A DNA stretch of 64,000 nucleotides, taken from the NCBI RefSeq assembly GCF_000720475.1, contig NZ_JOAP01000024.1, positions 1 to 64,000 on the forward strand, read 5' to 3'. The position numbers and the translations under genes were made by a program. Of this stretch, positions 1-9,117 are shown in pieces. The notes under the pieces are model-generated. The model worked only from the letters and a program-made list of their open reading frames with translations. It had not been told where the DNA came from and made no database searches. This DNA comes from Streptomyces aureocirculatus (GTDB lineage: Bacteria; Actinomycetota; Actinomycetes; Streptomycetales; Streptomycetaceae). Position 1 is the stretch's first letter, and the number at the start of each line of letters is the position of its first letter.

Positions 1-80
1 AATGGAAGTTCCGCGCCGTCGGCCAGGGCTACGCGAGCGGCCTGCGCGGCATCGCGTCGGACTTCGGCGTCAACGTCTGA
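1..80 (+). CDS. TerD-family tellurium resistance protein, C-terminal end (partial)
   Basis: Only the last 25 codons are present, read in the frame that ends at the TGA at 78-80. The peptide contains VGQGYASGLRGIASDFGVNV, which matches the conserved C-terminal strand and tail of TerD/TerZ-type proteins. These are small calcium-binding stress proteins abundant in Streptomyces. The start and the metal-binding part lie outside the window, so no statement about activity is possible. The family call rests on a short but characteristic tail. Confidence 0.8.
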   Translation, partial: WKFRAVGQGYASGLRGIASDFGVNV

Positions 81-559
81 CACCCGCCCCGCACCGCACC
101 ACCGGGCACCCGGACCGGCCCAGCCACCCGTCGGCTGAGCCGGTCGTCCCATGTCCGCGTCGCCGCTCGCCGGCTGCCCGGGGTCGCCGAGGCCACCCAT
201 CTGCCCCTGGGGCTTCGGTGCGTACCCCTGGCGCGTGTCCGACGGCGGTACGACCTTGTTCGTGACCCTCGACCGGCCGGGGCACCGGCACACCGGGGAC
301 TCGCTCGAAGCCGCGTACGCGGGGGCCTCCGCCCTGGCTGGAAGGCCGGACGCCGACCGAGGCGCAGGCGGGGGGGAACTCGGGCGGGATCAGAATCGTT
401 GCATCGGCACAGACGATGCACGAGGAGCCACCCTTTGTCCGCCAGCTCGACGGACCCGGACCCCCCGGGGCACTGTCCCCGACCGCCCCGCCCTTTCCCT
501 GCCGGCGCCCGGCGACCAACTGAGGCAGGCGGCCCCGGCACCCGGCGGGGTGGTGTTCG
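81..559. other. Intergenic region upstream of the CNNM pair
   Basis: This 479-bp gap holds no convincing gene. Open frames on both strands lack a ribosome site and a plausible protein composition. The one structured element I see is the short inverted repeat at 400-420. The sequence just before the ATG at 560 is G-rich but has no clean GGAGG, so the start of the next gene is supported mainly by its hydrophobic N-terminus. Confidence 0.5.
400..420. promoter_or_regulatory. Inverted repeat TGCATCG-N7-CGATGCA
   Basis: A perfect 7-bp inverted repeat (400-406 and 414-420) with a 7-nt centre sits about 140 bp upstream of the first CNNM gene. Its size fits an operator for a dimeric regulator, or a small hairpin in the leader. 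No matching second copy was noticed in the window, so the role is open. Confidence 0.3.
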
Positions 560-2044
560 ATGAGTGCCGTGCTCGGCCTGCTCGCCGTTCTCGTCCTGAC
601 CGCGGGCACCGGCTATTTCGTCGCCCAGGAGTTCGCCTACGTCTCCGTGGACCGGCTCGCGCTCGCCCGTGCGGCCGACGCGGGCGACCGGCGCGCCGCC
701 CGTGCCCTGCAAGTCCTCGAGCGGCTCTCCTTCATGCTGTCGGGGGCGCAGCTCGGCATCACGGTCACCGGGCTCGTCGTCGGCTTCCTTGCCGAGCCGT
801 CCGTGTCCACGCTGCTCAAACCGGCCCTGACCGGCATGGGGCTGCCCGAGGGCGCCGTCACCGGCGTCTCCGTCGCGCTGGCCTTCGTGCTCGCCACCGT
901 GATCCAGATGGTCCTCGGCGAGCTGGCGCCGAAGAACCTCGCCATCGCCGTGCCCGAACGCCTCGCCAAGTCCCTCGCCGCCTCCACGCTCGCCTACCTG
1001 AAGGTCGTGGGACCGGTGGTGCGGATCTTCGACGGGGCCGCGAACCGTCTCCTTCGCCGGGTGGGCATCGAGCCCGTGGAGGAGCTGCACCACGGCGCGT
1101 CCCTGGCGGAGCTCGGCCACCTCATCGGCGAGTCCCACGAGCGCGGTGAGCTGCCCAAGGACACCGCCGACCTCCTCGACCACGCCCTGGCGTTCTCCGA
1201 TCGCACCCTGGACGAGGTGATGGTGCCGCGCGTCGACGCCGTCTTCGTGCGCAAGGACGCGAGCACCGCCGAAGCCGTCGAGCTCATCGCCCGGCACGGC
1301 CACTCCAACTACCCGGTGCTCGGCGACCACCCCGACGACGTCACCGGTGTCCTCGGCGTGCGCGAGCTGATGCGGACCGCGGGGCACCACCTCCCCGGCG
1401 CCACCGCCGCCGCCCTCGCCCGGCAGCCCCTGCTGCTCCCCGACACGCTCGAACTTCCGCACGCCGTGCGGCAGATGCGGGCGCGCGACGACGAGTTCGC
1501 CGTCGTCCTCGACGAGCACGGCGGCGTCGCGGGCATCGTCACGTACGAGGACATCGCCGAGGAGCTCGTCGGCGACATCGCCGACGAGAGCGACGAAGTG
1601 GTGCACGTCGCCGTGCGCGACGGCGGCGGCTGGCTGGTGGACGCGGGCCGGCGCCTCGACGAGGTGGCCGACGCCACCGGCGTCCAGTTGCCGGAGGAGG
1701 ACGACTACGACACCGTGGCGGGTCTGATCGTGGACCGGCTCGGCCGCTTCCCCGCCGTCGGCGACCGCCTCACGCTGCGCCTGCCCGACGGCTTCGACGC
1801 GGTCGTGGACGTACGCGCTCTGGACCGGCACGTCCCCGCGCGCGTACGCCTGGAGCGGCTGCCCGAGGCGGATCAGCACCCGGACGCACGCACCGACGGG
1901 CCGGACGCGCGGGTCGATGGGCCGCACGCACGCACCGACGGGCCGCACGCACAAGCCGACGGGCCGCACGCACGCACCGACGGGCCGCACGCGCGGGCCG
2001 ATGGGCCGGACGCACGCACCGACCGAGGGGAGGCTCGCTCATGA
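560..2044 (+). CDS. CNNM-family (HlyC/CorC) membrane protein with CBS pair
   Basis: 494 aa. Residues 1-190 form the DUF21/CNNM transmembrane domain, beginning with a hydrophobic segment and the family-typical FVAQEFAYVSVDR stretch. A CBS pair follows (about 205-330, including FAVVLDEHGGVAGIVT), then a CorC_HlyC domain (about 345-425). Proteins of this type are linked to magnesium or other cation efflux and adenine-nucleotide sensing at the plasma membrane; haemolysis is only a historical name. The last 50 residues are a low-complexity DGPHART-type tail encoded by a 21-bp tandem repeat and are not part of the fold. The stop overlaps the ATG of the next CNNM gene (ATGA), so the two are probably co-translated and may form a heteromer. 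Confidence 0.88.
   Translation: MSAVLGLLAVLVLTAGTGYFVAQEFAYVSVDRLALARAADAGDRRAARALQVLERLSFMLSGAQLGITVTGLVVGFLAEPSVSTLLKPALTGMGLPEGAVTGVSVALAFVLATVIQMVLGELAPKNLAIAVPERLAKSLAASTLAYLKVVGPVVRIFDGAANRLLRRVGIEPVEELHHGASLAELGHLIGESHERGELPKDTADLLDHALAFSDRTLDEVMVPRVDAVFVRKDASTAEAVELIARHGHSNYPVLGDHPDDVTGVLGVRELMRTAGHHLPGATAAALARQPLLLPDTLELPHAVRQMRARDDEFAVVLDEHGGVAGIVTYEDIAEELVGDIADESDEVVHVAVRDGGGWLVDAGRRLDEVADATGVQLPEEDDYDTVAGLIVDRLGRFPAVGDRLTLRLPDGFDAVVDVRALDRHVPARVRLERLPEADQHPDARTDGPDARVDGPHARTDGPHAQADGPHARTDGPHARADGPDARTDRGEARS
1876..2030 (+). repeat. 21-bp tandem repeat in the CNNM C-terminus
   Basis: Degenerate copies of a 21-bp unit (core gacgggccgcacgcacgcac) encode repeated DGPHART / DGPDARV heptads just before the stop codon. 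The unit length is a multiple of three, so copy-number change would alter only the length of the cytoplasmic tail. Confidence 0.8.
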
Positions 2045-3072
2045 GCTTCCCCCTGGCGGTGTTCGTCACCGTCGTGCTGCTGATCGGCAGCGGCTTCTTC
2101 GTCGCCGCCGAGTTCGCGCTCGTCGCCGCCCGCCGCCACCGCGTGGAGAAGGCGGTGGCCGAGGGCAGGCGCGGCGCCAAGGCGGTCCTCGCGGGCATGC
2201 GCGAGCTCTCCCTGATGCTGGCGGGCGCCCAGCTCGGCATCACCGTCTGCACCCTGGGCCTCGGCTCCGTGTCCAAGCCCGCCATCTCCCACGAACTCGA
2301 CCCGCTGCTGCACCGCCTTGGCCTGCCGAGCGGCCTGAGTTACGGCGTCTCCTTCGCCGTCGCGATGATCGTCGTGGTGTTCCTGCACATGGTGCTCGGC
2401 GAGATGGCGCCCAAGTCATGGGCCATTGCCCACCCCGAGCGGTCCGCGATGCTGCTGACCCCCGCCTTCCGTGCGACGGTGACCGCCGTGCGGCCGCTCA
2501 TCCGGGTGCTCGACCGGATGAGCAACAGCCTGGTGCGCCTGTGCCGGGTCGAGCCGCGCGACGAGCTGACCTCGGTGCACAACCGCGAGCAGCTCACGCA
2601 TCTCGTCGCCGAGTCCCGGCGGCTCGGCCTGATCAGCCAGGACGACTCCGAGCTGATCATCCGCTCCCTCACCGAGCCGCTCACCCCGGTCGGCGACTTG
2701 CAGACCCCCGCCGCGGACGCCGTCGCCGTCGAGGCCGACGCCCGCCCCGACGACGTCCTGCGCACGGCGGCGGAGCACGACCGCACCCGGCTGCTCGTCC
2801 GCGACGGGGGCACCGTGCTCGGGTCGGTGCACGCCAGGGACGCCCTGGTGGCCCGGGCGCGGGGCCGGGGCACCAGCGCCCGCGAGCTGGCCCGCCCGCT
2901 GCCCGAACTCCCGGCGGACACCCCGCTCGCCCACGCGGTGGAACAACTGCGCCACCGCCGCGCCTCGCTCGCCCTGGTCTGCGACGACTCGGGCCGCCTC
3001 ACGGGCATGGTCACCCTGGACGACCTGCTCGCCCGCTACCTGAAGCCCGCGGCCTCCCCCGGTCGGCCCTGA
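2041..3072 (+). CDS. CNNM-family membrane protein with CBS domains, short form
   Basis: 343 aa, starting at an ATG that overlaps the stop of the upstream paralogue. The N-terminus is hydrophobic and carries the CNNM signature (FVAAEFALVAARRHRVE, LMLAGAQLGITVCTLGLGSV). A CBS pair occupies about 205-335, ending in LALVCDDSGRLTGMVTLDDL. Unlike its partner, it lacks the C-terminal CorC_HlyC domain. Paired long and short CNNM genes are common in actinomycetes. A shared cation-transport or ion-sensing role at the membrane is inferred from family and coupling; the substrate is not readable from sequence. Confidence 0.87.
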   Translation: MSFPLAVFVTVVLLIGSGFFVAAEFALVAARRHRVEKAVAEGRRGAKAVLAGMRELSLMLAGAQLGITVCTLGLGSVSKPAISHELDPLLHRLGLPSGLSYGVSFAVAMIVVVFLHMVLGEMAPKSWAIAHPERSAMLLTPAFRATVTAVRPLIRVLDRMSNSLVRLCRVEPRDELTSVHNREQLTHLVAESRRLGLISQDDSELIIRSLTEPLTPVGDLQTPAADAVAVEADARPDDVLRTAAEHDRTRLLVRDGGTVLGSVHARDALVARARGRGTSARELARPLPELPADTPLAHAVEQLRHRRASLALVCDDSGRLTGMVTLDDLLARYLKPAASPGRP

Positions 3073-3107
3073 CCCGACCCGTTCCGGCACCTGGCCCGGC
3101 GCCGGAC

Positions 3108-3926
3108 TCACTTCATCCACTCGTCCTCGTACGCCGCGTACGTCCCGTCATGCGTGGCCAGATGCACGAACTGGTCGACGTACTCCTTGAACTGCGCGTC
3201 ACCGCGCGGCAGGGCGTACGCCTTCTCGGCGAAGGTGAACGGCTTGTCGGGGTGCAGTGCGCACAGTTCGGGGTGGATTGTGGACTGGTAGCGGGTTTCA
3301 CTGGCGTCGGTCATCATCACGTCGGCCCGGCCGTCGACTATCTCCTTGAAGATGGTGGTGTTGTCGGGGTGCAGCGTGAGGGTGGCCCGCTTGATGTGGG
3401 TGCGGGCGAACTGCTCGTTGGTGCCGCCCGGGTTGACAATCACCTTGGTGCCGGGCTTGTCGATGTCGGCGAGCCAGCCGTCACCGAACCTCTCCTTGTC
3501 CGCGCAGCGCACTATGGGCGTCTTGCCGTCCTTACGCGTCGGTTCGCTGAAGGCGACCTTGCGGGCGCGCGGCAGGGTGATGGAGACACCGCCGACGGCT
3601 GTGTCGCAGCGCCCGTCCGCCACGTCGTCGGCGAGCTCCTTCCAGGTGGTGGCGACGAACTTCGGCCGGGCGTCCAGGGACTTGGCGAGGTCCTTGGCCA
3701 TCTTGACGTCGATGCCGCTGTAGGTGCCGTCGGCTTCCCGGTGCGTGAAGGGGCGGTAGTCGCCGGTCGTGCACACGCGCAGGACGCCCTTGCGGGGGAC
3801 GGAGTCCAGGAGGCTGCCGCCCTTGTCTGCGGGCTTCGGGTGCCGGGCTGCGTCGGGTGCGGCGGGCGCGGCGGCCGTGACGGCGAGCAGGCAGACCAGG
3901 GCGGACAGGGTGGCGGCACCCTTCAT
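3108..3926 (-). CDS. Secreted periplasmic-binding-type protein, cyclohexadienyl dehydratase (PheC)-like
   Basis: 272 aa with a Sec signal peptide (about 1-22, Ala-rich, no lipobox cysteine) and a GAGAGGAAT ribosome site before the ATG. The mature part is an SBP_bac_3 fold. Several blocks match the PheC subgroup rather than ordinary amino-acid binding proteins: AVGGVSITLPRARKVAFSEP, GKTPIVRC, VIVNPGGTNEQFAR and LPRGDAQFKEYVDQ. PheC enzymes convert arogenate or prephenate to phenylalanine or phenylpyruvate outside the cytoplasm. No permease or ATPase gene lies next to it, which favours an enzyme over a transport subunit. A plain amino-acid binding protein remains possible. Confidence 0.72.
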   Translation of the reverse strand: MKGAATLSALVCLLAVTAAAPAAPDAARHPKPADKGGSLLDSVPRKGVLRVCTTGDYRPFTHREADGTYSGIDVKMAKDLAKSLDARPKFVATTWKELADDVADGRCDTAVGGVSITLPRARKVAFSEPTRKDGKTPIVRCADKERFGDGWLADIDKPGTKVIVNPGGTNEQFARTHIKRATLTLHPDNTTIFKEIVDGRADVMMTDASETRYQSTIHPELCALHPDKPFTFAEKAYALPRGDAQFKEYVDQFVHLATHDGTYAAYEDEWMK

Positions 3927-3953
3927 ACGGACGATTCCTCTCTCGGGCGTCAG

Positions 3954-4008
3954 GGCTCTGGTGTGAGGTTCTTGGCGTGAGGCTCCTGGCCTCAGGTCTC
4001 TGGCGTCA
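3954..4008. repeat. 14-bp imperfect tandem repeat between the PheC-like and M81 genes
   Basis: About four copies of a 14-bp unit of the form ggYtcttggcgtga fill the gap and include the M81 stop codon (4006-4008). On the coding strand, units carry TGA in different frames. No stable hairpin is obvious. Confidence 0.65.
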
Positions 4009-5787
4009 GGCGCGGTACGGGGTGAGCGGCGGCAGGTGGACCGCCGTCAGGCGGGGGCCCTCGCCATCTTCGTACGCGTCCTCGTCGAAGGGGAACATCG
4101 GCCGCTCCACCCGGTGGTGGCCGAGCCGTTTCAGGTCCTGGTCGACGCCGCCCGGAGTGAGGGCGAGCAGCCAGTCGGCCGCCATGTCGTACAGCTCCGG
4201 CTCCAGGTAGCCGATCTTGACCACGACCAGGTCGAACGTCCGCGGGTCGATGCCGAGGCCGTCCTCGCCCTGGCCCATGAAGTCGGCGAGCGTGTGGAAG
4301 GGCTTGCGGCGCTCGACGAGGATCACGGTGAGACCGCCCACGCGGACCGCCGCCATGTCCACGCCCCGGTCGTAGGCGCCGCCCTCGGCCCGGTCCTTCT
4401 GGTCGGCGGCGCGCTGCAACGCCACGACGGTTCCGGTGAGTTCGCGGGGCCCGCCGTGGTTCGTGTCGACCTTGCCGCCGACGGACAGCGTCACCTCCGC
4501 GCCGACGCCCGCGGCGAAGCAGTGGGCGACCGCCACCGGGTCGGTGATGCCGGGGTGGACGGCGGTGACATCGCCGGAGCGGATCGCGTCGTTCTCCAGG
4601 AGCTTGCCGAGCATGTACGCGAGGTCGCCCGCTCCGCCCGCCGTCGGGTTGTCGCCGGAGTCACTGATGAGGAACGGCCGCTTCGATGAGGCGACAGCCC
4701 TGGCGACGCACTCCTGCGCGTCACCGGTCGGGCCCACGAAGGCGAAGTCGCGCCGGGCCTGCCAGTAGCGGCGGGCCAGCTTCCCCGCCTCGGCGGCGGC
4801 CAGTTCGGCGTCGTCGCCGGTGACGACGATGGCGGCCTGGCAGCGCGGCTCGTCCGCCCAGGCGTAGCCGACCCACATCGCCGCGTCGAGGATGCCGGGC
4901 AGCCGTTCGATCCCGGCGAGCGAGGCGTACAGGGACTTGGCGGGTTCCAGGCGGGTGCTGGTCTTCTCGCCCGGCAGCAGGACCGGGACCTGCACCCAGG
5001 CGCGGTGCGGCCGCGTGCCCTCGCGCAGACAGCGCACCAGGTTGCGGGCGGCGCGCTCACGGGTCTCCCAGGCGTCCTCGTGCGGGGCGAGCCGGTGCGC
5101 GGTGAGCAGGTCGACCGGGGCCGCGAAGCGGTAGGAGACATTGCCGTGCAGGTCCATGGCCGCGGAGATCATGGGGCGGTGCCCGGTCCCGCCGGGGACG
5201 CTGTTCGATGTGGCGCCGGGGACGCTGCCCGGTGCCCCGCCGGGGGCCCGGTTCGGTGCGCCGCCCGGGACGCCGTCCGCCGCGCCGATGAGGGCGCCCT
5301 CACCGCCGCCATCCGGTGTGCCGACGAAGTCCAGGGCCGCGCGCACCGCTTCGGTCAGGTCCGCCTCCGCGTCGGTGAGGCCGACGACGCTCATGGCGCC
5401 GTGGATGTCGTACACGAGGCCGTCGAGCGGACCCGCCCGCCGGATGCGGGTGACCAGCTCGTCCTTCAGGGTCAGATACGACTCGGCCTCCACCGGGCCG
5501 CCGGGCAGCGCCGTCGCGTGCAGCAGCGGTACCCACTCGACGAGGTCGGCCAGGTCAGAGTCGGGCGCCGTCCACGTGTAGCGGTCGAGGAGTTCCTGGC
5601 CCCGGGTCCGGCGGAAGTCGTCGGCGACGGAGCGGTGCGGGCAGAACGTGGAGGACTCGATACCGATGCCGCCGATGCCGATGCGCAGGCGGCGGTGCGT
5701 GACGGCGGGGGCGGCCGACGTGGCTGCCGTCACGGCCGGGGTCACGGCCGGGGTCACGGCCGGGGTCACGGCCGGGGTCACGGTCAT
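4006..5787 (-). CDS. M81-family (MlrC-like) metallopeptidase
   Basis: 593 aa. Family blocks are clear: ESSTFCPHRS near the N-terminus, YDIHGAM and AMDLHGNVS (metal-binding Asp/His), RLAPHEDAWETRERAA, SDSGDNPTAGGAGD, and a C-terminal RPMFPFDED. The family prototype MlrC cleaves linearised microcystin, and most actinomycete members probably act on small peptides or related amides in the cytoplasm. The first 25 residues are TPAV repeats, and a Gly/Pro/Ala-rich insert lies at about 175-205; both look like expansions. The ATG overlaps the ROK stop (ATGA), which fixes the start and places the gene in an operon behind the regulator. The divergent peptide ABC operon suggests it processes imported peptides. 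Confidence 0.85.
   Translation of the reverse strand: MTVTPAVTPAVTPAVTPAVTAATSAAPAVTHRRLRIGIGGIGIESSTFCPHRSVADDFRRTRGQELLDRYTWTAPDSDLADLVEWVPLLHATALPGGPVEAESYLTLKDELVTRIRRAGPLDGLVYDIHGAMSVVGLTDAEADLTEAVRAALDFVGTPDGGGEGALIGAADGVPGGAPNRAPGGAPGSVPGATSNSVPGGTGHRPMISAAMDLHGNVSYRFAAPVDLLTAHRLAPHEDAWETRERAARNLVRCLREGTRPHRAWVQVPVLLPGEKTSTRLEPAKSLYASLAGIERLPGILDAAMWVGYAWADEPRCQAAIVVTGDDAELAAAEAGKLARRYWQARRDFAFVGPTGDAQECVARAVASSKRPFLISDSGDNPTAGGAGDLAYMLGKLLENDAIRSGDVTAVHPGITDPVAVAHCFAAGVGAEVTLSVGGKVDTNHGGPRELTGTVVALQRAADQKDRAEGGAYDRGVDMAAVRVGGLTVILVERRKPFHTLADFMGQGEDGLGIDPRTFDLVVVKIGYLEPELYDMAADWLLALTPGGVDQDLKRLGHHRVERPMFPFDEDAYEDGEGPRLTAVHLPPLTPYRA
5731..5778 (-). repeat. 12-bp tandem repeat encoding TPAV units at the M81 N-terminus
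   Basis: Four identical 12-bp units (cacggccggggt on the plus strand) directly follow the start codon region of the M81 gene and encode TPAV repeats. The unit keeps the reading frame. Confidence 0.85.
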
Positions 5788-7010
5788 GCGGGTGCGCTCT
5801 CTTCCTGGGCGGAGGGGTCGGACGGTGCCGGGTGGGCGGTGGCGGGGTCCCGGGGCGGGGGGCCGGTCGCGAGGTGGCGGCGCAGGGCGGTGAGGCCCAC
5901 GCCGAGCAGGCCCGCGTCCGGTCCCGTCACCGTGGTGGTGATCTCCAGGTCCGCCGTGGCCACGGGCAGGCAGCGCTCGTACAGGACGCCGCGGACGGCC
6001 GCGACCAGCGGTTCCGCGGTGGCGAGCACTCCGCCGAGCGCCACGGCCTGGGGGTTGAAGAAGTTCACGACGACGGACAGCACGGCGCCGATGTGCCGTC
6101 CCGCGGTGCGCACCAGGGTGGTGGCCCGCGGGTCGCCGTCCGCGACCAGGCGGAGCAGCTCGCCGGTGGTGGTCACGTCGACGCCGTGGTGGGCGAGTTC
6201 ACGGATGAGGGCGGCGCCGCTCGCGACGGTCTCCAGGCAGCCGATGTTCCCGCAACTGCACGGCCGGTCACCGGCCTCCTCGACGCGTACGTGGCTGATG
6301 TCGCCGGCCGCGCCGTTGGCGCCGTCGTGCGGGCGGCCCGCCGCGATGACGCCGCTGCCGATGCCTCGTCCCGCCTTCACGACGACCATGTGGTCGAGGT
6401 CGGGACGGGCGACGGAGTGCTCGCCGACGGCCATCATCGTCGCGTCGTTCCCGACGGTCACGGGCAGGCCCACGCGCTCTTCGAGAACCTCGCGCAGCGG
6501 ATAGCGGTGCCAGCCGGGCATCCGGGACGGGCTCAGGACGCGGCCGTCGCCGGGACGCACCGGGCCGGGGAAGGCGACGCCGAGGGCGCGCACCTGGCGG
6601 CCCGCGGCGCGCTCGCGCCCGGCGAGTTCGGTGACGCGCTCGCACAGCCAGTCGACGGCGGACTCCGGGCCCGCGGTGATGTCGTGCGGCAGGTCCGCGG
6701 TGTCACGGACGGTGCCGTCGAGGTCGACCGCGCCGAGCCGGGCGTGGTGGCTGCCGAGGTCGGCGGCGAGCGCGAGCCCGCCCTGCGGGCGCACCCGGAG
6801 CAGCCGGGGGCGGCGCCCGCCGCGCGACACGCCCTCACCGGACTCGGACAGCACCCCCGCGGCGACCAGGTCCTGGACGCGCAGCGACACGGTGGACGGC
6901 GCGAGCCCCAGCTCCCGCACCAGGTCGGCCCGCGAGGAGGCCGCGCCCGAGGACACCAGGTGCACGATGTGCTGCGCCGACCCGGGCTCGCCGTGTGCAG
7001 TGCCCGCCAT
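5784..7010 (-). CDS. ROK-family transcriptional regulator
   Basis: 408 aa. Residues 10-65 form a MarR-like winged helix (SRADLVRELGLAPSTVSLRV). The ROK sugar-kinase-like domain follows, with a C-rich zinc motif CSCGNIGCLETVASG. Such proteins are usually repressors released by a sugar or derived ligand; intact phosphate-loop elements do not prove kinase activity. It is the first gene of the ROK-M81 pair and is divergent from the ABC transporter operon at 7237, so control of both sides of the 7011-7236 gap is the natural inference. Confidence 0.9.
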   Translation of the reverse strand: MAGTAHGEPGSAQHIVHLVSSGAASSRADLVRELGLAPSTVSLRVQDLVAAGVLSESGEGVSRGGRRPRLLRVRPQGGLALAADLGSHHARLGAVDLDGTVRDTADLPHDITAGPESAVDWLCERVTELAGRERAAGRQVRALGVAFPGPVRPGDGRVLSPSRMPGWHRYPLREVLEERVGLPVTVGNDATMMAVGEHSVARPDLDHMVVVKAGRGIGSGVIAAGRPHDGANGAAGDISHVRVEEAGDRPCSCGNIGCLETVASGAALIRELAHHGVDVTTTGELLRLVADGDPRATTLVRTAGRHIGAVLSVVVNFFNPQAVALGGVLATAEPLVAAVRGVLYERCLPVATADLEITTTVTGPDAGLLGVGLTALRRHLATGPPPRDPATAHPAPSDPSAQEESAPA

Positions 7011-7143
7011 ACCGCCCCCGTAGGTTCGATGAGTTGTTTCGAGTGCGAGCCGAAGACTAGGTCGCCTCGAAGGAAGTTGACCACCCCTTTCGTAAAAGGC
7101 GGCCCAACTCCTGAGCTTCCGCGGCTTCTGCCGAACGAAGCCC

Positions 7144-7173
7144 TTGACTTGCTTTTCCTCACAGGCCTAGCGT
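7144..7173 (+). promoter_or_regulatory. Candidate promoter of the peptide ABC operon
   Basis: TTGACT (7144-7149) and TAGCGT (7168-7173) are separated by 18 bp and lie about 65 bp before the lipoprotein start. Upstream, AGTTG (about 7075) and CAACT (about 7105) form a widely spaced inverted repeat that could be a ROK operator. Both are by-eye matches. Confidence 0.4.
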
Positions 7174-7236
7174 TCGGGCCTCCCTACCGCTCACGTGTAC
7201 GGATCCGGTCCCGGCAGTTCCTGGAGGCCCACCACC

Positions 7237-9117
7237 ATGCGCTCACTCAAGGCGGCGGCGGCCGCCGTCCTCGTGCTCGCGGCCCTCACGGGCTGCACCC
7301 GTGAGGGCGGCCGCGTCGACATGGGTCCGACCGGCGGCGTTCCGGTCGAGGGCGGCACCGCGACCATGGCCCTGCCGCCCAACGCGACGCCCAACTGGAT
7401 CTTCCCGATCGGCCCGCCCGGCTACGGCGCCTCGTACAACGCCGGTATTCAGTTCCTGCTGTTCATGCCGGTGTACGACGCCGTGCTCGACCGGAAGAAC
7501 GGCGAGCTGACCACGCACGGCCCGAGCACCCTGGGCCTTCAGCCGCGCTACTCCGACGGGAACAAGACCGTCACGCTGCCGCTGCGCAAGGGCGTCAAGT
7601 GGTCCGACGGCAAGCCGGTCACGGCCCGTGACCTGGAGTTCTGGTTCAACCTCGTCAAGGCCAACAAGGCGCAGTGGGGTGCCTACTCGGTCGGCACCAT
7701 GCCGGACAACATCAAGGCGTTCGAGACGGTGGACGACCACACCGTGCGGCTGCGTCTCGACCGGGCGTACAACCCGGACTGGTTCACCGCCAACCAGCTC
7801 ACGCGGATGCGCGCGCTGCCGCAGCACGCGTGGGGCGCACGCATCGACGGCGGTCCCGTCGGCGACTTCGACCGCATCGAGAAGGGCGCGAAGGAGGTCT
7901 TCGCCCGCCTCACCCGGCACGGCAAGAGCCTCGGTTCCTACGGTTCCGACCCGCTGTGGAAGACCGTCAACGGCCCCTGGAAGCTGGCGGGCTGGCGGGA
8001 CAGCGGCCAGGTCACCATCGTGCCGAACGAGAAGTTCACCGGGCCGCAGTCCGAGCGCCCGCACCTGGACAAGGTCGTCTTCAAGCCCTTCACCACCGCC
8101 GACTCCGAGTACAACGTGCTGCGCTCGGGCGGTGTCGACTACGGCTACATCCCGCCGTCGGTGATGGCGCAGAAGGGCAGGTTCGAGGACAAGGGCTACC
8201 GCGTCGACCCGTGGGAGGGCTGGGCGGCCACGTACATCGTCTACAACTTCAACTCCACGCACGCGGGCCCGCTCATGCGTCAGCTCTACATCCGGCAGGC
8301 GATGCAGCACCTCGTCGACCAGAAGGCGATGAGCGACGTCATCTGGCAGGGCAGCGCGACCCCGACGCTCGGCCCCGTACCGGTCACGCCGAAGAGCCAG
8401 TACCTGTCGAAGGCGATGGAGCGCGACCGCTATCCGTTCTCGGTGGCGAAGGCGAAGTCCCTGCTCACGGCACGCGGCTGGGAGACGAGGGACGGCACCG
8501 CGCGCTGCGTACGCCCCGGCGCGGGCGCGGACCGGTGCGGCGAGGGCATCGAGGGGAACGACCCCCTGGAGCTGACGCTGCTCTCGCAGTCGGGCTCCAC
8601 GGAGACGACGAACATGATGCAGGAACTCAAGTCGTCGCTCTCCAAGGCGGGCATCGACCTCACCGTGCGCCAGCAGCCGCTCAACTCGGTGCTCGGCAAT
8701 TCCGTGCCGTGCACGGCGAAGGACCCCGGCTGCGACTGGGACATGTCCTTCTTCGGCACGGCGGGCAGTTGGTACTACCCGCTCAACCCCAGCGGCGAGC
8801 AGTTGTTCTCCACCGGGGCGTCCGCCAACTTCGGCAACTACAGCGACAAGAAGGCCGACCGCGTCATCCGGGCGGTGCAGTACTCCCCCGACATGAAGGC
8901 CGTGCACGAGTACGGCGAGTACCTGGCGGAACAGTTGCCGGTGATGTGGATGCCCAACCCCGCGTACCAGGTCTCCGTGATCCGCAACGACCTGCGGGGC
9001 ATCGAGCAGAACCCGACGGTCACGTTCTCCCCGCAGGACTGGTACTTCGTCAAGCACGCCGACAAGAGCGACAAGAACGACAAGAAGAACGCCGACAAGA
9101 AGGAGGCCGACCAGTGA
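7237..9117 (+). CDS. Peptide/nickel-type ABC transporter substrate-binding lipoprotein
   Basis: 626 aa, family 5 solute-binding protein (SBP_bac_5). I start at the ATG at 7237 because it follows CTGGAGG and gives a clean lipoprotein signal (MRSLKAA...ALTGC, acylated Cys at residue 20). The frame is open upstream to 7195, but that part is not signal-like. Typical elements include GVKWSDGKPVTARDLEFWFN and the large two-lobed length. The C-terminus ends in a Lys/Asp-rich tail (SDKNDKKNADKK). The stop overlaps the GTG of the first permease. It likely binds oligopeptides or similar solutes outside the membrane and delivers them to the transporter encoded by the next three genes. Confidence 0.92.
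   Translation: MRSLKAAAAAVLVLAALTGCTREGGRVDMGPTGGVPVEGGTATMALPPNATPNWIFPIGPPGYGASYNAGIQFLLFMPVYDAVLDRKNGELTTHGPSTLGLQPRYSDGNKTVTLPLRKGVKWSDGKPVTARDLEFWFNLVKANKAQWGAYSVGTMPDNIKAFETVDDHTVRLRLDRAYNPDWFTANQLTRMRALPQHAWGARIDGGPVGDFDRIEKGAKEVFARLTRHGKSLGSYGSDPLWKTVNGPWKLAGWRDSGQVTIVPNEKFTGPQSERPHLDKVVFKPFTTADSEYNVLRSGGVDYGYIPPSVMAQKGRFEDKGYRVDPWEGWAATYIVYNFNSTHAGPLMRQLYIRQAMQHLVDQKAMSDVIWQGSATPTLGPVPVTPKSQYLSKAMERDRYPFSVAKAKSLLTARGWETRDGTARCVRPGAGADRCGEGIEGNDPLELTLLSQSGSTETTNMMQELKSSLSKAGIDLTVRQQPLNSVLGNSVPCTAKDPGCDWDMSFFGTAGSWYYPLNPSGEQLFSTGASANFGNYSDKKADRVIRAVQYSPDMKAVHEYGEYLAEQLPVMWMPNPAYQVSVIRNDLRGIEQNPTVTFSPQDWYFVKHADKSDKNDKKNADKKEADQ

Noticed and set aside
29..1990. Long minus-strand frame opposite the first CNNM gene (653 aa)
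   Set aside because: It mirrors the plus-strand coding gene. The repetitive VRPVGACVR start comes from the 21-bp repeat, and no ribosome site or family motif is present.
7195..7236. Upstream start for the ABC lipoprotein
   Set aside because: The added residues would bury the lipoprotein signal; the ATG at 7237 has CTGGAGG and a correct lipobox distance.
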